From contig NZ_CP157007.1 of the NCBI RefSeq assembly GCF_039904985.1, positions 1-64,000 of the forward strand: a DNA stretch of 64,000 nucleotides, given 5' to 3'. The notes beneath the pieces were generated by a model that was not told the DNA's origin, did not search any database, and saw nothing but the letters and a program-made list of their open reading frames with translations. Below are positions 25,409-33,995 of the stretch, piece after piece (positions within the stretch are counted from its first letter, which is position 1; the number at the start of each line of letters is the position of its first letter). A program made the translations under genes and the position numbers. This DNA is from Methylomonas sp. AM2-LC. GTDB taxonomy: Bacteria; Pseudomonadota; Gammaproteobacteria; Methylococcales; Methylomonadaceae.

Positions 25409-25969
25409 ATGTATCCTGAAGGCTTTCAGTGGGACAATAATAAGAACGAAACAAACATAGAAAAACACGGAATAGACTTTAATGATGCTGCAAAAATATT
25501 TGAGAAACCAACATTAGAGGAACTGGATGATAGAAAAGATTACGGCGAGGATAGATATAATACCATAGGACAAATGAATGATGGTACTTGTATAAATGTA
25601 ACGTACACAGATAGAGACAGCGATATAAGAATAATATCTGCTAGGTGTGCTGATAAAAATGAAAGAGAGGCATATTTTGAAATTGTCAAAGAGCATAACT
25701 CAGAAATTCAACCGACACAAACAGAAACAGTAGAAAATAAGGAAATACCTGTTTCGACACAATCCACAGATCAAAACCAAGAGGGAATTACAGAAAAGAA
25801 ACTTACATTTGCCGAAGATCAAGAGCAAAGTCGCGATCAAGCCGAGGTAGGTAAGCAACAGGCAAAAGAGGGTGTGCCGTCATCTTCAGAGCAAACCCAA
25901 GACCAGCCAAAAAAGCTGGTCTTTTCCGAAGACGTTGACAAATCTCAAGACATAGGTAGGGATTTTTGA
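25409..25969 (+). CDS. BrnT-like (DUF497) toxin with extended repetitive C-terminal tail
   Basis: Residues 1-~95 form a BrnT/RelE-fold domain: FQWDNNKNETNIEKHGIDF near the start and IRIISARCADKNERE at the end are family signatures. BrnT toxins are ribonucleases inhibiting translation. Unlike the ~90-residue family norm, this protein carries a further ~90-residue Gln/Glu/Lys-rich tail with two related motifs, KLTFAEDQEQSRD and KKLVFSEDVDKSQD. Its last 25 nt overlap the convergent VirD4-fusion gene. The tail is repeated in a neighbouring gene fragment and could be a secretion or docking signal; this is inference. Confidence 0.7.
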   Translation: MYPEGFQWDNNKNETNIEKHGIDFNDAAKIFEKPTLEELDDRKDYGEDRYNTIGQMNDGTCINVTYTDRDSDIRIISARCADKNEREAYFEIVKEHNSEIQPTQTETVENKEIPVSTQSTDQNQEGITEKKLTFAEDQEQSRDQAEVGKQQAKEGVPSSSEQTQDQPKKLVFSEDVDKSQDIGRDF

Positions 25970-28900
25970 TTATTTGGATTATTTAGATTTTTTCCATAGT
26001 TTGAAAAGCGACTATCACTATACCAACTAATTTTTCTACAATCTATTGGATTAAGATTTTCAATAAAAACTAACTGTCTGCTTCCGTGTAATACCATTAA
26101 TTCATCTGGGTAAGCAAGATGACGCTGAATTAAATCAGTGTTTATAGAGTGTGTATTTGTAGTGCTTTCTGTCTCGGTGGTGCTACTGCCTTCAGTACTG
26201 CCACCATTAGTAGTTATGCTACTACTAGTTCCAAAAGCTTTTGATATGCCATTAGCAATAGATGAACCAAAAGACACTTTCTCTATAGTAGTTACACCGC
26301 AAAGTTTTGAAAAGTATTCGGCGGATTTCTGGTCTCGACTACCAAAATATTGCAATACACCAGAGTTACCAATAAAAGTTTCCCATCCTTTGCCATAAAT
26401 GCGTTCAAGTTGTGAAAGGTCTTGTACGATACCCCATATTTGCATACCAAACCCAGCCATAAGCCCATAAGCTTGTTCAACCATAGTTAAACGACCAAGT
26501 GCTGGCATTTCATCGAGCATAAATATGATTGGTTTTTCTGGTTTGCTTTCAATATTACGAGCGTTAATGGTAATAGCTTGTTGAATAAGCAATCGCAACC
26601 AACGACCAAATGTTTCAAGTCGGTCAGATGGCAATACTAAATATATTGTCATTTTCGATGTTTTTAGTTCTCCAAAATTAAAACTAGAGTTGTTAAGGTT
26701 TTTTCTGATCTTAGGGCTATCTAAGAAGTGCGTATGAGCTTGCAGGGCGGCAAGGACACTGGCTCGTAACTTAACATCTTTTGATGCTGTACGCGCCGCC
26801 GTACTACTTACAATTGAATTTTTAGATTCAAACATTTTTTCTAGCGTTTTCTTAAACTCATCATTACTGGAAACAATAATATCTCGAACTCTTGCAAGAG
26901 TTCGATTAGCTTGTTCATCATCATCCAATGCAACATGCAAAATAATACCCATTAACAAAGCCTTAGCTTCTTCATTCCAAAATGGGTCGGAATTCCCTTC
27001 TTGCTGAGTTACGATAGAATCGGCAAGAATCATGGCATTTTCACTAACATCTTCATCATCTGGTGAAAGCCAATCAAGTGGATTGAAGCTTGATATTTCT
27101 TTACCAGTAATACCCCAGGGATCAACAATATGTACTTTCTGCCCAAGTCCTTCTGCTCTTCTAGCAGCAGTAATTTTTGCATTCTCGCCTTTGGGGTCAA
27201 TAACAAGCATTGAACCTTGATAGCTCAAGAGATTAGGTATAATAGCGGAAACGCCTTTACCTGATCTAGTTGGAGCTATTGTTAAAAGGTGCCTGTCGCC
27301 GGAATATTTCATTTCTATGTGATTGCCTTCTCCGTAGAAATCGCCTAGGAACAAGCCATTATCGGAGAATTTACCGCTCTTAACTAAATGTTCAAAATCT
27401 GCCCATTCTGCTGAACCATATATTGTTGGTCGTTGTTCTTTTTTGCTTTTTCCGAAGATTTTATCCCTAAGATAGTATGCAGTTGTAAAAGCAGATATTA
27501 AAAATACTATGAAAGCCTGAACAGGCTCTAAGAAAATAAATGCAGTAATAGCTATTAATGCTAGTAGAAATCTAAATATATACTTCCTGATTCTCTTGCC
27601 TTTATCACTAAAGTACGCTCCAACAAGCGCACCAATAATAGCGGCAAGAATTAAATGAGTTATATCTATATTCCCAGGCATTAGTTTCTCCAGATTAGGT
27701 AATGATCTATTAAATTGTTGAGTGTTTTGGTTGTTTATTTGTTGGGTAATATTAGGCTGAGCAATAGCTGGTGGTGGTTTTTGTTTCTGATTTGTGTTTT
27801 GACCACTATTTATAATTAATCTATTGCCTTGTAATTGATAAATTTCTTTAAGTTTTAGAGATGGACAACAAAGAGCATCAGTATCTTTCATTGCCAATAA
27901 ATCTGAAAAAACTTTCCCTTCTTTTATTAGTAGAGATTCAACGAATGCTGGCTGGTTATCGGGTACGGGATAAACCCCACCTAGATATTGAGGGATACCA
28001 TTATTATTGAGATAAAAGGCTATTGTACTGGTTGCATGATTAGCACCTTCTGGCGTAGATGCCACAGAAATTACAGCATCGTCTTGTTTGTCTGCGTTAA
28101 GGTCGCCGTAGGCTATTAGTGATATTTCATGTTGTTCATCGCAACTGGTAGCTATGCCGTTATTGAATTGGGCTTTGCAATCATTATTAGGTTTTGAGAA
28201 ACCATTATTGTTTTTTTCTGGGATGATTGGAAAGAATATGGCGTTTTTTATACTTTGTTCTGTGAGTTTATTAGTAACTTGGTGAGGATTAGTTTCTGCC
28301 AGTGCTACTGGGTTGCTACTTACAACGCTCTGTTTATTTTCTTGCTCATTACTGCTTAATTGACCAATAAATTTTCCATCTTTGAATTCGCCGACTTGTT
28401 TAATTCCATTATCGTAAGTTAATGTTCCTTGTCCTTCGTGTTTTCCATTTTTAAATTCACCTGTATATGTTAAACCATATACTGAATTATCAGTTCCATG
28501 TCCATTATATTTGCCGCTCTTAAATTCTCCAATATACTTACTAGAAAATTTACCATCAATAAAATTAGTCTGTGTGCCTTGACCTTCATATTCATTATTA
28601 TGAAAATCACCTATATAGGTACTTATTATTTCACCATTTAATAATTCAGTATAAGATCCTTTGCCCTCTTTTTTCATGTCCTTAAACATGCCTTCGTATT
28701 TTGAAATACCTGGAAAGGTTAATGTTCCTTGTCCATTTTTTTCATTATTCTTCCATTCACCAACATATTTATCGCCGTGTAGCCCAGTAAGTGTGCCTTG
28801 ACCTTCTCGTTTGCCGTTCCTGAAGCTCCCCTCGTACTTTGTGCGATTTTGATAAGTTAATGTTCCTTGCCCATTAACACAATCGCCATTACAGCTTTTA

Positions 28901-29841
28901 GCTTGGTTAAAAATGTGGCTTGCTTGCTCTTCCATTTTAGTAAGAATTACGATACGACTATTATAGGTATTTTCAATACATATAGAATCTTGACATTTAT
29001 TACGATCTTTTTCTAACCAACTATTTTGATCTTCTTGTAATAGACCATCGTCGTTGTTATTATCAAATAGAATCGCAGTTAAATTTTTGTATTTTTGAGC
29101 TAAAATATTGTCAAGTGATGAAAGTTTCTCATTTGAGCAAATTAACTTTTCTACGAGAGTCATTGCTTTTTTACAGTCAAAGCTCATGATAAATAATTCG
29201 TCTTTAAAAAACCCAGTTTGTTTCGTACCATCTGGATAAGTTAATGTTCCTTGCCCATTAACACAATTATCAATGCAGTTGGTTGTAATTTGTTTATTGA
29301 TTTCATGATTTACAATTGTTTTTTTTGTAGTTATATCATGAAAATAATTTTCAATTTTCCTTATCCAAGAACTATTAAAATATTCAGAAATATCTTTATT
29401 GTTGTTTTCTTGAATTGATGTTTCTTGACCAATTAACTTATCATTTTTAACAGGAATTGTTTCGGGAGCAGATGTTTTTACCGCCCACCCATCGGCTTTA
29501 CTAATATTCAGTAATGAACCAAAGACTGAATTATCAAGCGTTTTAATGACAGATACATTTGCGGCTATAGCCTGTGGACATTCTTTATCAAAAACTGGGT
29601 TGAGTTTAGGCAAAAATCCGCTCAAGCCACTAGGTTCCAATAAAGCACTATTATCTTTTACCATAATGTTAAGAGTCATCGTAGGCTGACACCAATCTCC
29701 CTTTGAGTCAGGTAAAGCGAAGACCTCTACACCAAGTTTTTCAGAAAATGCTAGGCGTTTCGGTGTTGCCACCCCATCGGCGGCAACTGCCCCTGCCATA
29801 ACTGCCAAAGCAACAAGACAATAAAAAAACAGGTTACGCAT
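25945..29841 (-). CDS. MORN-repeat/LprI-like periplasmic region fused to a VirD4-type coupling ATPase
   Basis: This 1298-residue fusion starts with a signal peptide (1-~21, ending AVAADG). A Cys-containing region follows, then eight MORN repeats (pattern GQGTLTY.......GEFK). The first MORN repeat (~200) is separated from the other seven (~318-490) by an LprI/DUF1311-like segment with VEKLICS...L. A GDLNADKQDDAVI-type segment (~580-680) and about three membrane segments (~725-805) come next. A complete VirD4/TraG ATPase follows, with Walker A APTRSGKGVS (856-865) and Walker B IIFMLDEMPALGR. Ordinary VirD4 proteins have only a small periplasmic loop. The gene abuts the upstream lipoprotein gene with no gap. 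A role selecting substrates for the Trb channel, or for a separate secretion event, is inferred. Confidence 0.88.
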   Translation of the reverse strand: MRNLFFYCLVALAVMAGAVAADGVATPKRLAFSEKLGVEVFALPDSKGDWCQPTMTLNIMVKDNSALLEPSGLSGFLPKLNPVFDKECPQAIAANVSVIKTLDNSVFGSLLNISKADGWAVKTSAPETIPVKNDKLIGQETSIQENNNKDISEYFNSSWIRKIENYFHDITTKKTIVNHEINKQITTNCIDNCVNGQGTLTYPDGTKQTGFFKDELFIMSFDCKKAMTLVEKLICSNEKLSSLDNILAQKYKNLTAILFDNNNDDGLLQEDQNSWLEKDRNKCQDSICIENTYNSRIVILTKMEEQASHIFNQAKSCNGDCVNGQGTLTYQNRTKYEGSFRNGKREGQGTLTGLHGDKYVGEWKNNEKNGQGTLTFPGISKYEGMFKDMKKEGKGSYTELLNGEIISTYIGDFHNNEYEGQGTQTNFIDGKFSSKYIGEFKSGKYNGHGTDNSVYGLTYTGEFKNGKHEGQGTLTYDNGIKQVGEFKDGKFIGQLSSNEQENKQSVVSSNPVALAETNPHQVTNKLTEQSIKNAIFFPIIPEKNNNGFSKPNNDCKAQFNNGIATSCDEQHEISLIAYGDLNADKQDDAVISVASTPEGANHATSTIAFYLNNNGIPQYLGGVYPVPDNQPAFVESLLIKEGKVFSDLLAMKDTDALCCPSLKLKEIYQLQGNRLIINSGQNTNQKQKPPPAIAQPNITQQINNQNTQQFNRSLPNLEKLMPGNIDITHLILAAIIGALVGAYFSDKGKRIRKYIFRFLLALIAITAFIFLEPVQAFIVFLISAFTTAYYLRDKIFGKSKKEQRPTIYGSAEWADFEHLVKSGKFSDNGLFLGDFYGEGNHIEMKYSGDRHLLTIAPTRSGKGVSAIIPNLLSYQGSMLVIDPKGENAKITAARRAEGLGQKVHIVDPWGITGKEISSFNPLDWLSPDDEDVSENAMILADSIVTQQEGNSDPFWNEEAKALLMGIILHVALDDDEQANRTLARVRDIIVSSNDEFKKTLEKMFESKNSIVSSTAARTASKDVKLRASVLAALQAHTHFLDSPKIRKNLNNSSFNFGELKTSKMTIYLVLPSDRLETFGRWLRLLIQQAITINARNIESKPEKPIIFMLDEMPALGRLTMVEQAYGLMAGFGMQIWGIVQDLSQLERIYGKGWETFIGNSGVLQYFGSRDQKSAEYFSKLCGVTTIEKVSFGSSIANGISKAFGTSSSITTNGGSTEGSSTTETESTTNTHSINTDLIQRHLAYPDELMVLHGSRQLVFIENLNPIDCRKISWYSDSRFSNYGKNLNNPNNQKSLPMS

Positions 29842-30690
29842 TTATAGGACTTCCCATGCACCATCGGCAGCCTTGCACGCCTTCGTTGAACTATTACTAT
29901 TCTGTCCATCTTTACCGCTAACCTTAACATCCACAACACGGCATGACGCATTAGCGACAACTACCTGCGCTACTGTGTCGGCAGCATCCAAATCGATAGC
30001 GCGATCTTTTTCAACGGTGTCCATATTGCTCGCTTTGCGTATGGTTGAGTTATCAGCAGAAACTATTGGAGCTTGCTCTACTTTACCAACAGTTTTGGAC
30101 GAAATATATCCGATAGTTTTTTTGCCTCGGGCGACAACAATCCAATCCTCGCCAACAACTTTACCAACAGCAGTGAATTTGTCACCTGTTTTTAAACTGG
30201 TTACTACCTCGCCATTAGTGCTTGGAGCTGTTCGTACTTTAGCTGCTTTCTTGGCATCCCAAGTTTCTCCTATTAAGTCCAATTTAGGTAAAGGGGCCAT
30301 TGTTTTATTACGCACCATAGCAATTTTACGCTCCTCTACAACAGGTGCCTTGGGAGTAATAATTGCAGTGTTACCGTTTTCGGGATTGCGCCAAACAACA
30401 TCTTGACCTGTTGGAGCCGACACTAAAGCATTTGCTGATGCCTGACTAATAGCCTCTTGGTCTTTTTCATCAAGCCATGCCCCTACCTGATTACCGACGA
30501 AACCACCAACTGCCGTACCCAAAACAACTGCCACAGCCTTTCCCGCTCCATTGCCGACGAACGAGCCAGCTACGCCACCAAGAACCGCACCAATACCTGT
30601 TCCTATTTCTTGCTTGTTCAAGGCAGTGCCGTTAGTGGCACAACCAGAAAGCATGGAGAGAATTAAAAGGAGCGTAATATTTCTTTTCAT
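29842..30690 (-). CDS. Glycine-zipper lipoprotein with SH3-like domain
   Basis: The 282-residue protein has a lipoprotein signal with lipobox LSGC (Cys17). A glycine-zipper region rich in G..G.V/A.G follows (~30-72), like 17-kDa surface antigens. A bacterial SH3 domain (~140-205) with KVRTAPSTNGEVV then LKTGDKF comes next, and a C-terminal Cys-containing segment. It is expected in the outer membrane or periplasm, binding peptidoglycan. Its stop abuts the start of the MORN-VirD4 gene, so the pair forms an operon and may span the envelope together. Confidence 0.8.
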   Translation of the reverse strand: MKRNITLLLILSMLSGCATNGTALNKQEIGTGIGAVLGGVAGSFVGNGAGKAVAVVLGTAVGGFVGNQVGAWLDEKDQEAISQASANALVSAPTGQDVVWRNPENGNTAIITPKAPVVEERKIAMVRNKTMAPLPKLDLIGETWDAKKAAKVRTAPSTNGEVVTSLKTGDKFTAVGKVVGEDWIVVARGKKTIGYISSKTVGKVEQAPIVSADNSTIRKASNMDTVEKDRAIDLDAADTVAQVVVANASCRVVDVKVSGKDGQNSNSSTKACKAADGAWEVL

Positions 30691-30808
30691 ATTGCCATTG
30701 CCAATAGTTTATGGTTATTTTTTACCCAGCCAAATTATATGGTGGGGGCTTGCGGTTCGTTCTATACTCAAGTCAAAAGCATTTTTATGAACAACTTAAA
30801 TATGTTAA

Positions 30809-30955
30809 TGTCAATTGACAGAATCACCATTACAGCTTTTAGTTTTGTTAATATTGTAGTTTATTATGTCTTCTATTTTATTCATAAGTGAGATACAACT
30901 ATTATAAGTATTTCAACATATATATAATCTTGACATTTATTACGCACATCTTCTA
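30809..30955 (-). pseudogene. Decayed copy of part of the MORN-VirD4 gene
   Basis: Scattered but clear DNA identity, for example CACCATTACAGCTTTTAG and AATCTTGACATTTATTACG, links this stretch to 28887-29010 inside the MORN/LprI part of the fusion gene, in the same orientation. Stops and indels prevent translation. It shows that a second, related gene once lay upstream. I see no intact gene in 30691-31042. Confidence 0.65.
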
Positions 30956-31042
30956 TCGATAATTATTTGTTGCCAGACATAATTAGCTGATGTCAATTGT
31001 ATCATTGGGTTATTCGATTAGCATACTAATTGCTGGCTACTA

Positions 31043-31700
31043 GTGTGCCACGAATGCGTGGGTGAGTAGTGTAAAGCTGCTCGAAGTGCAATGCTGCACA
31101 AAAGATGAGGGTAGGCCCCTCGGGATCGGCTTGCAGGAGCTGGTTCCAAACCACCTTAAGCTGCATGGGTAAAGAGCCTTTGTGGTGAGCGTTAAGGAAA
31201 AGGCGCGACTTGATTGCGTCAGGTGTGGATAGAGGAGACGAGCGCAAGCGAACCATTGATGAGGTGTCGAAAGCAACGAAATGTCGTCAAAACTGGAGAC
31301 TAGTGGCACTCCAGGATAAGTTCAAGGGGCACCTGTTTACTGCTTGAACGGCGGCCGGCATAGAGATGGCGTGACCTTTATCCGGGCTTTTGTGCGGAAC
31401 GTGGGAACCTGTCGCCTAGATGTTAAGGGAGAAACACAAGTGGAAGCCCCACAAGTGTGAGAGTACCGAGGCTGGGCACAGGGGCGGATCAGCTCGTAGT
31501 AGTGATGAAGTTTCTGTAATGGAAATGGAGCGAAGGGGCTGACATGTCCAAAATAGAGCTTTGGTCAACCAGAAATGGGAGGAACTAAAGATTTACGCAA
31601 ACTTGGTAATTTGCAAGGGGCATGAAGAGCCGTATGAAGCGAGAGTCTCATGTACGGATCTGTGAGAGCCTGAGGGGGAAGTTCCCTCGGGCGACTCGAC
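31043..31700 (+). ncRNA. Group II intron lacking an intron-encoded protein
   Basis: The segment begins GTGTG, matching the GUGYG 5' end of group II introns, and a hairpin CCACG-AATG-CGTGG follows. A typical domain V hairpin lies at 31627-31660, with GAGCCG at its base, GCGAGAGT as the loop region and GTACGG closing it. A domain VI-like stem follows and the intron ends at ...CTCGAC. Internal blocks such as CTCGTAGTAGTGATGAAG are familiar from bacterial introns. A vestigial reverse-transcriptase start (MSKIELWSTRNGRN) stops at once, so the ORF is deleted and mobility would need a helper. Exact ends are estimates. Confidence 0.78.
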
Positions 31701-31738
31701 CAGCGTAAGCACATTTATACTTTCAGTAAAACAATGAT

Positions 31739-31909
31739 TTAGGCGCTCCATATGGCATGGCAGCATGAAGTTCCGCTTCCTTGATTGCCCCTCTGGCAGC
31801 CAGACAAGTGCCGGTACAAGGTGGATGTGACTACGTTCAAGCGTTTAGTGACTTCTTCAACGGTAATTTCTGGGTTGGCCATTATTGCTTTGGCAGCAGC
31901 CTGGTCTTG
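31739..31909 (-). pseudogene. C-terminal remnant of a Tn3-type serine resolvase
   Basis: Read on the minus strand, this stretch encodes the helix-turn-helix end of a serine resolvase (AAAKAIMANPEITVEEVTKR then LNVVTSTLYRHL) and stops at 31739. The catalytic N-terminal part is missing; sequence homology switches to a repeat at 31911. It is debris from a transposon next to the group II intron. Confidence 0.6.
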
Positions 31910-31910
31910 T

Positions 31911-32020
31911 CACCAAAGTCCCATAGGATTTTACGAAAATCCATTGCCGACAAGGGCTTACGTCAATTATCCACTTCCCAATTTTAGTCATAAAAACTGG
32001 TGTTTTTTGGAAAATTAAAA
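31911..32020 (+). repeat. ~110-bp dispersed repeat, copy 1
   Basis: Starting AAAGTCCCATAGGAT, this segment is about three quarters identical to 55963-56072, next to the right end of the Tn3 transposon. It does not code convincingly in any frame and may be the end of an old insertion element. From 32021 to 32316 I see no gene or clear signal. Confidence 0.6.
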
Positions 32021-32316
32021 AGGGGCTTCAAAGTCACGCCATCTGTAGTAGGCTGAATATGAGTTTTGAGAAGGTTTCAATCTCCATTATGTCAATGGCT
32101 GTTCACGTCAAAACACCTGTAAATAACCTGATTATTTCGGATTTATTATAATCATGCTATTGATATACAGCTTTAAAAAAAATTCTGAGGGTTTGGGTGT
32201 ACAACCCCAAGTAGGGTGTCACATTCCATTAGCGGATTCTTATATGTTGTTAAATTGTAGCGTTGCTCCCACTGGGCCAACTTGCGGCATTTAAAGTTGC
32301 TGAGTCTTATGGGTAA

Positions 32317-32937
32317 TCATGAATCATTTTGTTTAGGTACAGGCTCTTGAATGATATTTAATGCCAAAGCCCAAGACTCCACCGCCCAAAAAGCAAATTC
32401 CAGTTGTGTACCGAGATTATCATGCAAACGTTTTGCCAAACTCTCGATTTGCATATCAACCGAAATTAAAGAATTTGGTTTTAATAATTCCTCAGCAACT
32501 TTCTGTTCTAATGCGGTGATCAGTAAATTGGTTTCACGAGTATGATGCGATGCTAAATCCTTTAACATTCCGCGGCAACGTTTCGGCTCATTAATAAGCA
32601 CTCGACCGTATTGTTCAAGAATGAAGCATAACTGGGTGCGAGGATGATTATCTAGCATTCTATTATGCTGATAACAAACTTTGCTAGATGCACCAATATC
32701 AACGTAGTTATCCAGCTCTTGTCTGATTTCCTTGGGTTTAGGCAACGCGCTGTTACTGGAAGAGGTTTCGTCTTCCAATAACTCATCCCGAATAATGTCG
32801 TTACAGAGCTCTACACACTCATCACACACATAAACCGAAGGACCAGCGATCAGCTTACGAACTTCGTTTTGATTTTTACCGCAAAATGAACAGTAAACCA
32901 GTTTAAAGTCGTCCTTACCTTGTTTATCTTTACTCAT
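32317..32937 (-). CDS. ClpX zinc-binding domain fused to the array's shared adaptor domain
   Basis: Residues 12-50 are a ClpX N-terminal zinc-binding domain with Cys16, Cys19, Cys38 and Cys41 (YCSFCG, then [15 protein letters not shown]). The ClpX-like sequence continues to [10 protein letters not shown] (~79), then stops exactly where the AAA+ module should begin. From ~81 a junction, [14 protein letters not shown], leads into the ~105-residue domain shared by five proteins here (from Met94). The ZBD dimerises and binds ClpX substrates and adaptors such as SspB, so this protein could compete for them or redirect ClpXP. It is last in the minus-strand operon and overlaps the preceding gene by 8 nt. 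Confidence 0.9.
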   Translation of the reverse strand: MSKDKQGKDDFKLVYCSFCGKNQNEVRKLIAGPSVYVCDECVELCNDIIRDELLEDETSSSNSALPKPKEIRQELDNYVDIGASSKVCYQHNRMLDNHPRTQLCFILEQYGRVLINEPKRCRGMLKDLASHHTRETNLLITALEQKVAEELLKPNSLISVDMQIESLAKRLHDNLGTQLEFAFWAVESWALALNIIQEPVPKQNDS

Positions 32938-33811
32938 GGATAGCTACAGGCTCTTGAATGATATTTAATGCCAAAGCCCAAGACTCCACCGCCCAAAAAG
33001 CAAATTCCAGTTGTGTACCAAGATTATCATGCAAACGTTTTGCCAAACTCTCGATTTGCATATCAACCGAAATTAAAGAATTTGGTTTTAATAATTCCTC
33101 AGCAACTTTCTGTTCTAATGCGGCGATCAGTAAATTGGTTTCACGAGTATGATGCGACGCTAAATCCTTTAACATGCCGCGGCAACGTTTCGGCTCATTA
33201 ATTAGCACTCGACCGTATTGTTCAATAATGAAGCATAACTGGGTGCGAGGATGATTATCTAGCATTCTATTATGCTGAAAACAAACTTTGCTTGATGCAC
33301 CAATATCAATGGCTAGTTCAGACCCAGTTTTCAATGTTTGTGATACGCTTATTTCTTCAGCCTCATTATTTTTAATCTGAACTTTGGTTATTCCATGAGC
33401 CAAAAAATTAACGACATCCTGTCGTGTGATGTCTTGCTTATTAAGTAAATTCACCGCATGCGACTGATCCTCGCTGAATAAAGCCACAAACAGATTGGCA
33501 CCGATCACTTCTTTTTTATCGGAGGCCTGAACATGAAACACCGCCCGCTGCAAAACCCTCTGGAAACCCAGGGTCGGCTGAGTTTCGCGTTGGTCGCAAT
33601 CGGGAATCAAAGAGATGTTTTCATCAATAAACCGCGTCAATTCACCGCGTAATGCGTTTACATTACAGCCGCAAGCGATCAATATCGGGATGGTAGTGAC
33701 GTTATCAAGTAACGCCAGCAATAAATGTTCTACGGAGACAAATTCATGCCGCTTGGCATGAGCAACCGTAAAAGCCGCATTCAATGTCACTTCAAGCTCT
33801 TTACTTAGCAT
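32930..33811 (-). CDS. ClpA N-domain fused to the shared adaptor domain
   Basis: Residues 1-~143 match the ClpA N-terminal domain ([31 protein letters not shown] and [16 protein letters not shown]), the surface that binds ClpS and substrates. No AAA+ domain follows. After a linker, the same [14 protein letters not shown] junction as in the ClpX-ZBD fusion leads into the shared domain from Met183. The 3' ~370 bp are nearly identical at DNA level to those of the downstream gene, implying recent duplication or gene conversion. It may titrate ClpA adaptors or target the shared domain's partner to ClpAP. A ~180-bp A/T-rich gap upstream (33812-33995) may hold its own promoter. Confidence 0.9.
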   Translation of the reverse strand: MLSKELEVTLNAAFTVAHAKRHEFVSVEHLLLALLDNVTTIPILIACGCNVNALRGELTRFIDENISLIPDCDQRETQPTLGFQRVLQRAVFHVQASDKKEVIGANLFVALFSEDQSHAVNLLNKQDITRQDVVNFLAHGITKVQIKNNEAEEISVSQTLKTGSELAIDIGASSKVCFQHNRMLDNHPRTQLCFIIEQYGRVLINEPKRCRGMLKDLASHHTRETNLLIAALEQKVAEELLKPNSLISVDMQIESLAKRLHDNLGTQLEFAFWAVESWALALNIIQEPVAIHE

Positions 33812-33995
33812 GGCTTACCTCTCTTATTGCTCTTCCATTGCATTCATCAAGAGATGATGCTCACGGGGCTTGATTAAAATATGCACCTAGGTTCCCCGAT
33901 CACATCTTTAATCTCAAATTTTATTTTTTATAAAAAATTGAGACGACAACTATTCTGACGCAGGGGGGGAACCAATCGGTCAGTCGCTCCGCATT

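Noticed and set aside
25945..30690. A second complete type IV secretion system
   Set aside because: Only a coupling-type ATPase and a lipoprotein are present; no VirB4, VirB6, VirB8-10 genes lie nearby apart from the trb operon.
31026..31309. Overlapping minus-strand open frames of 76-89 codons
   Set aside because: They fall inside the structured group II intron and show no protein features.
31781..32018. Plus-strand open frames of about 70 codons
   Set aside because: They are the antisense of the resolvase remnant and run into the dispersed repeat.
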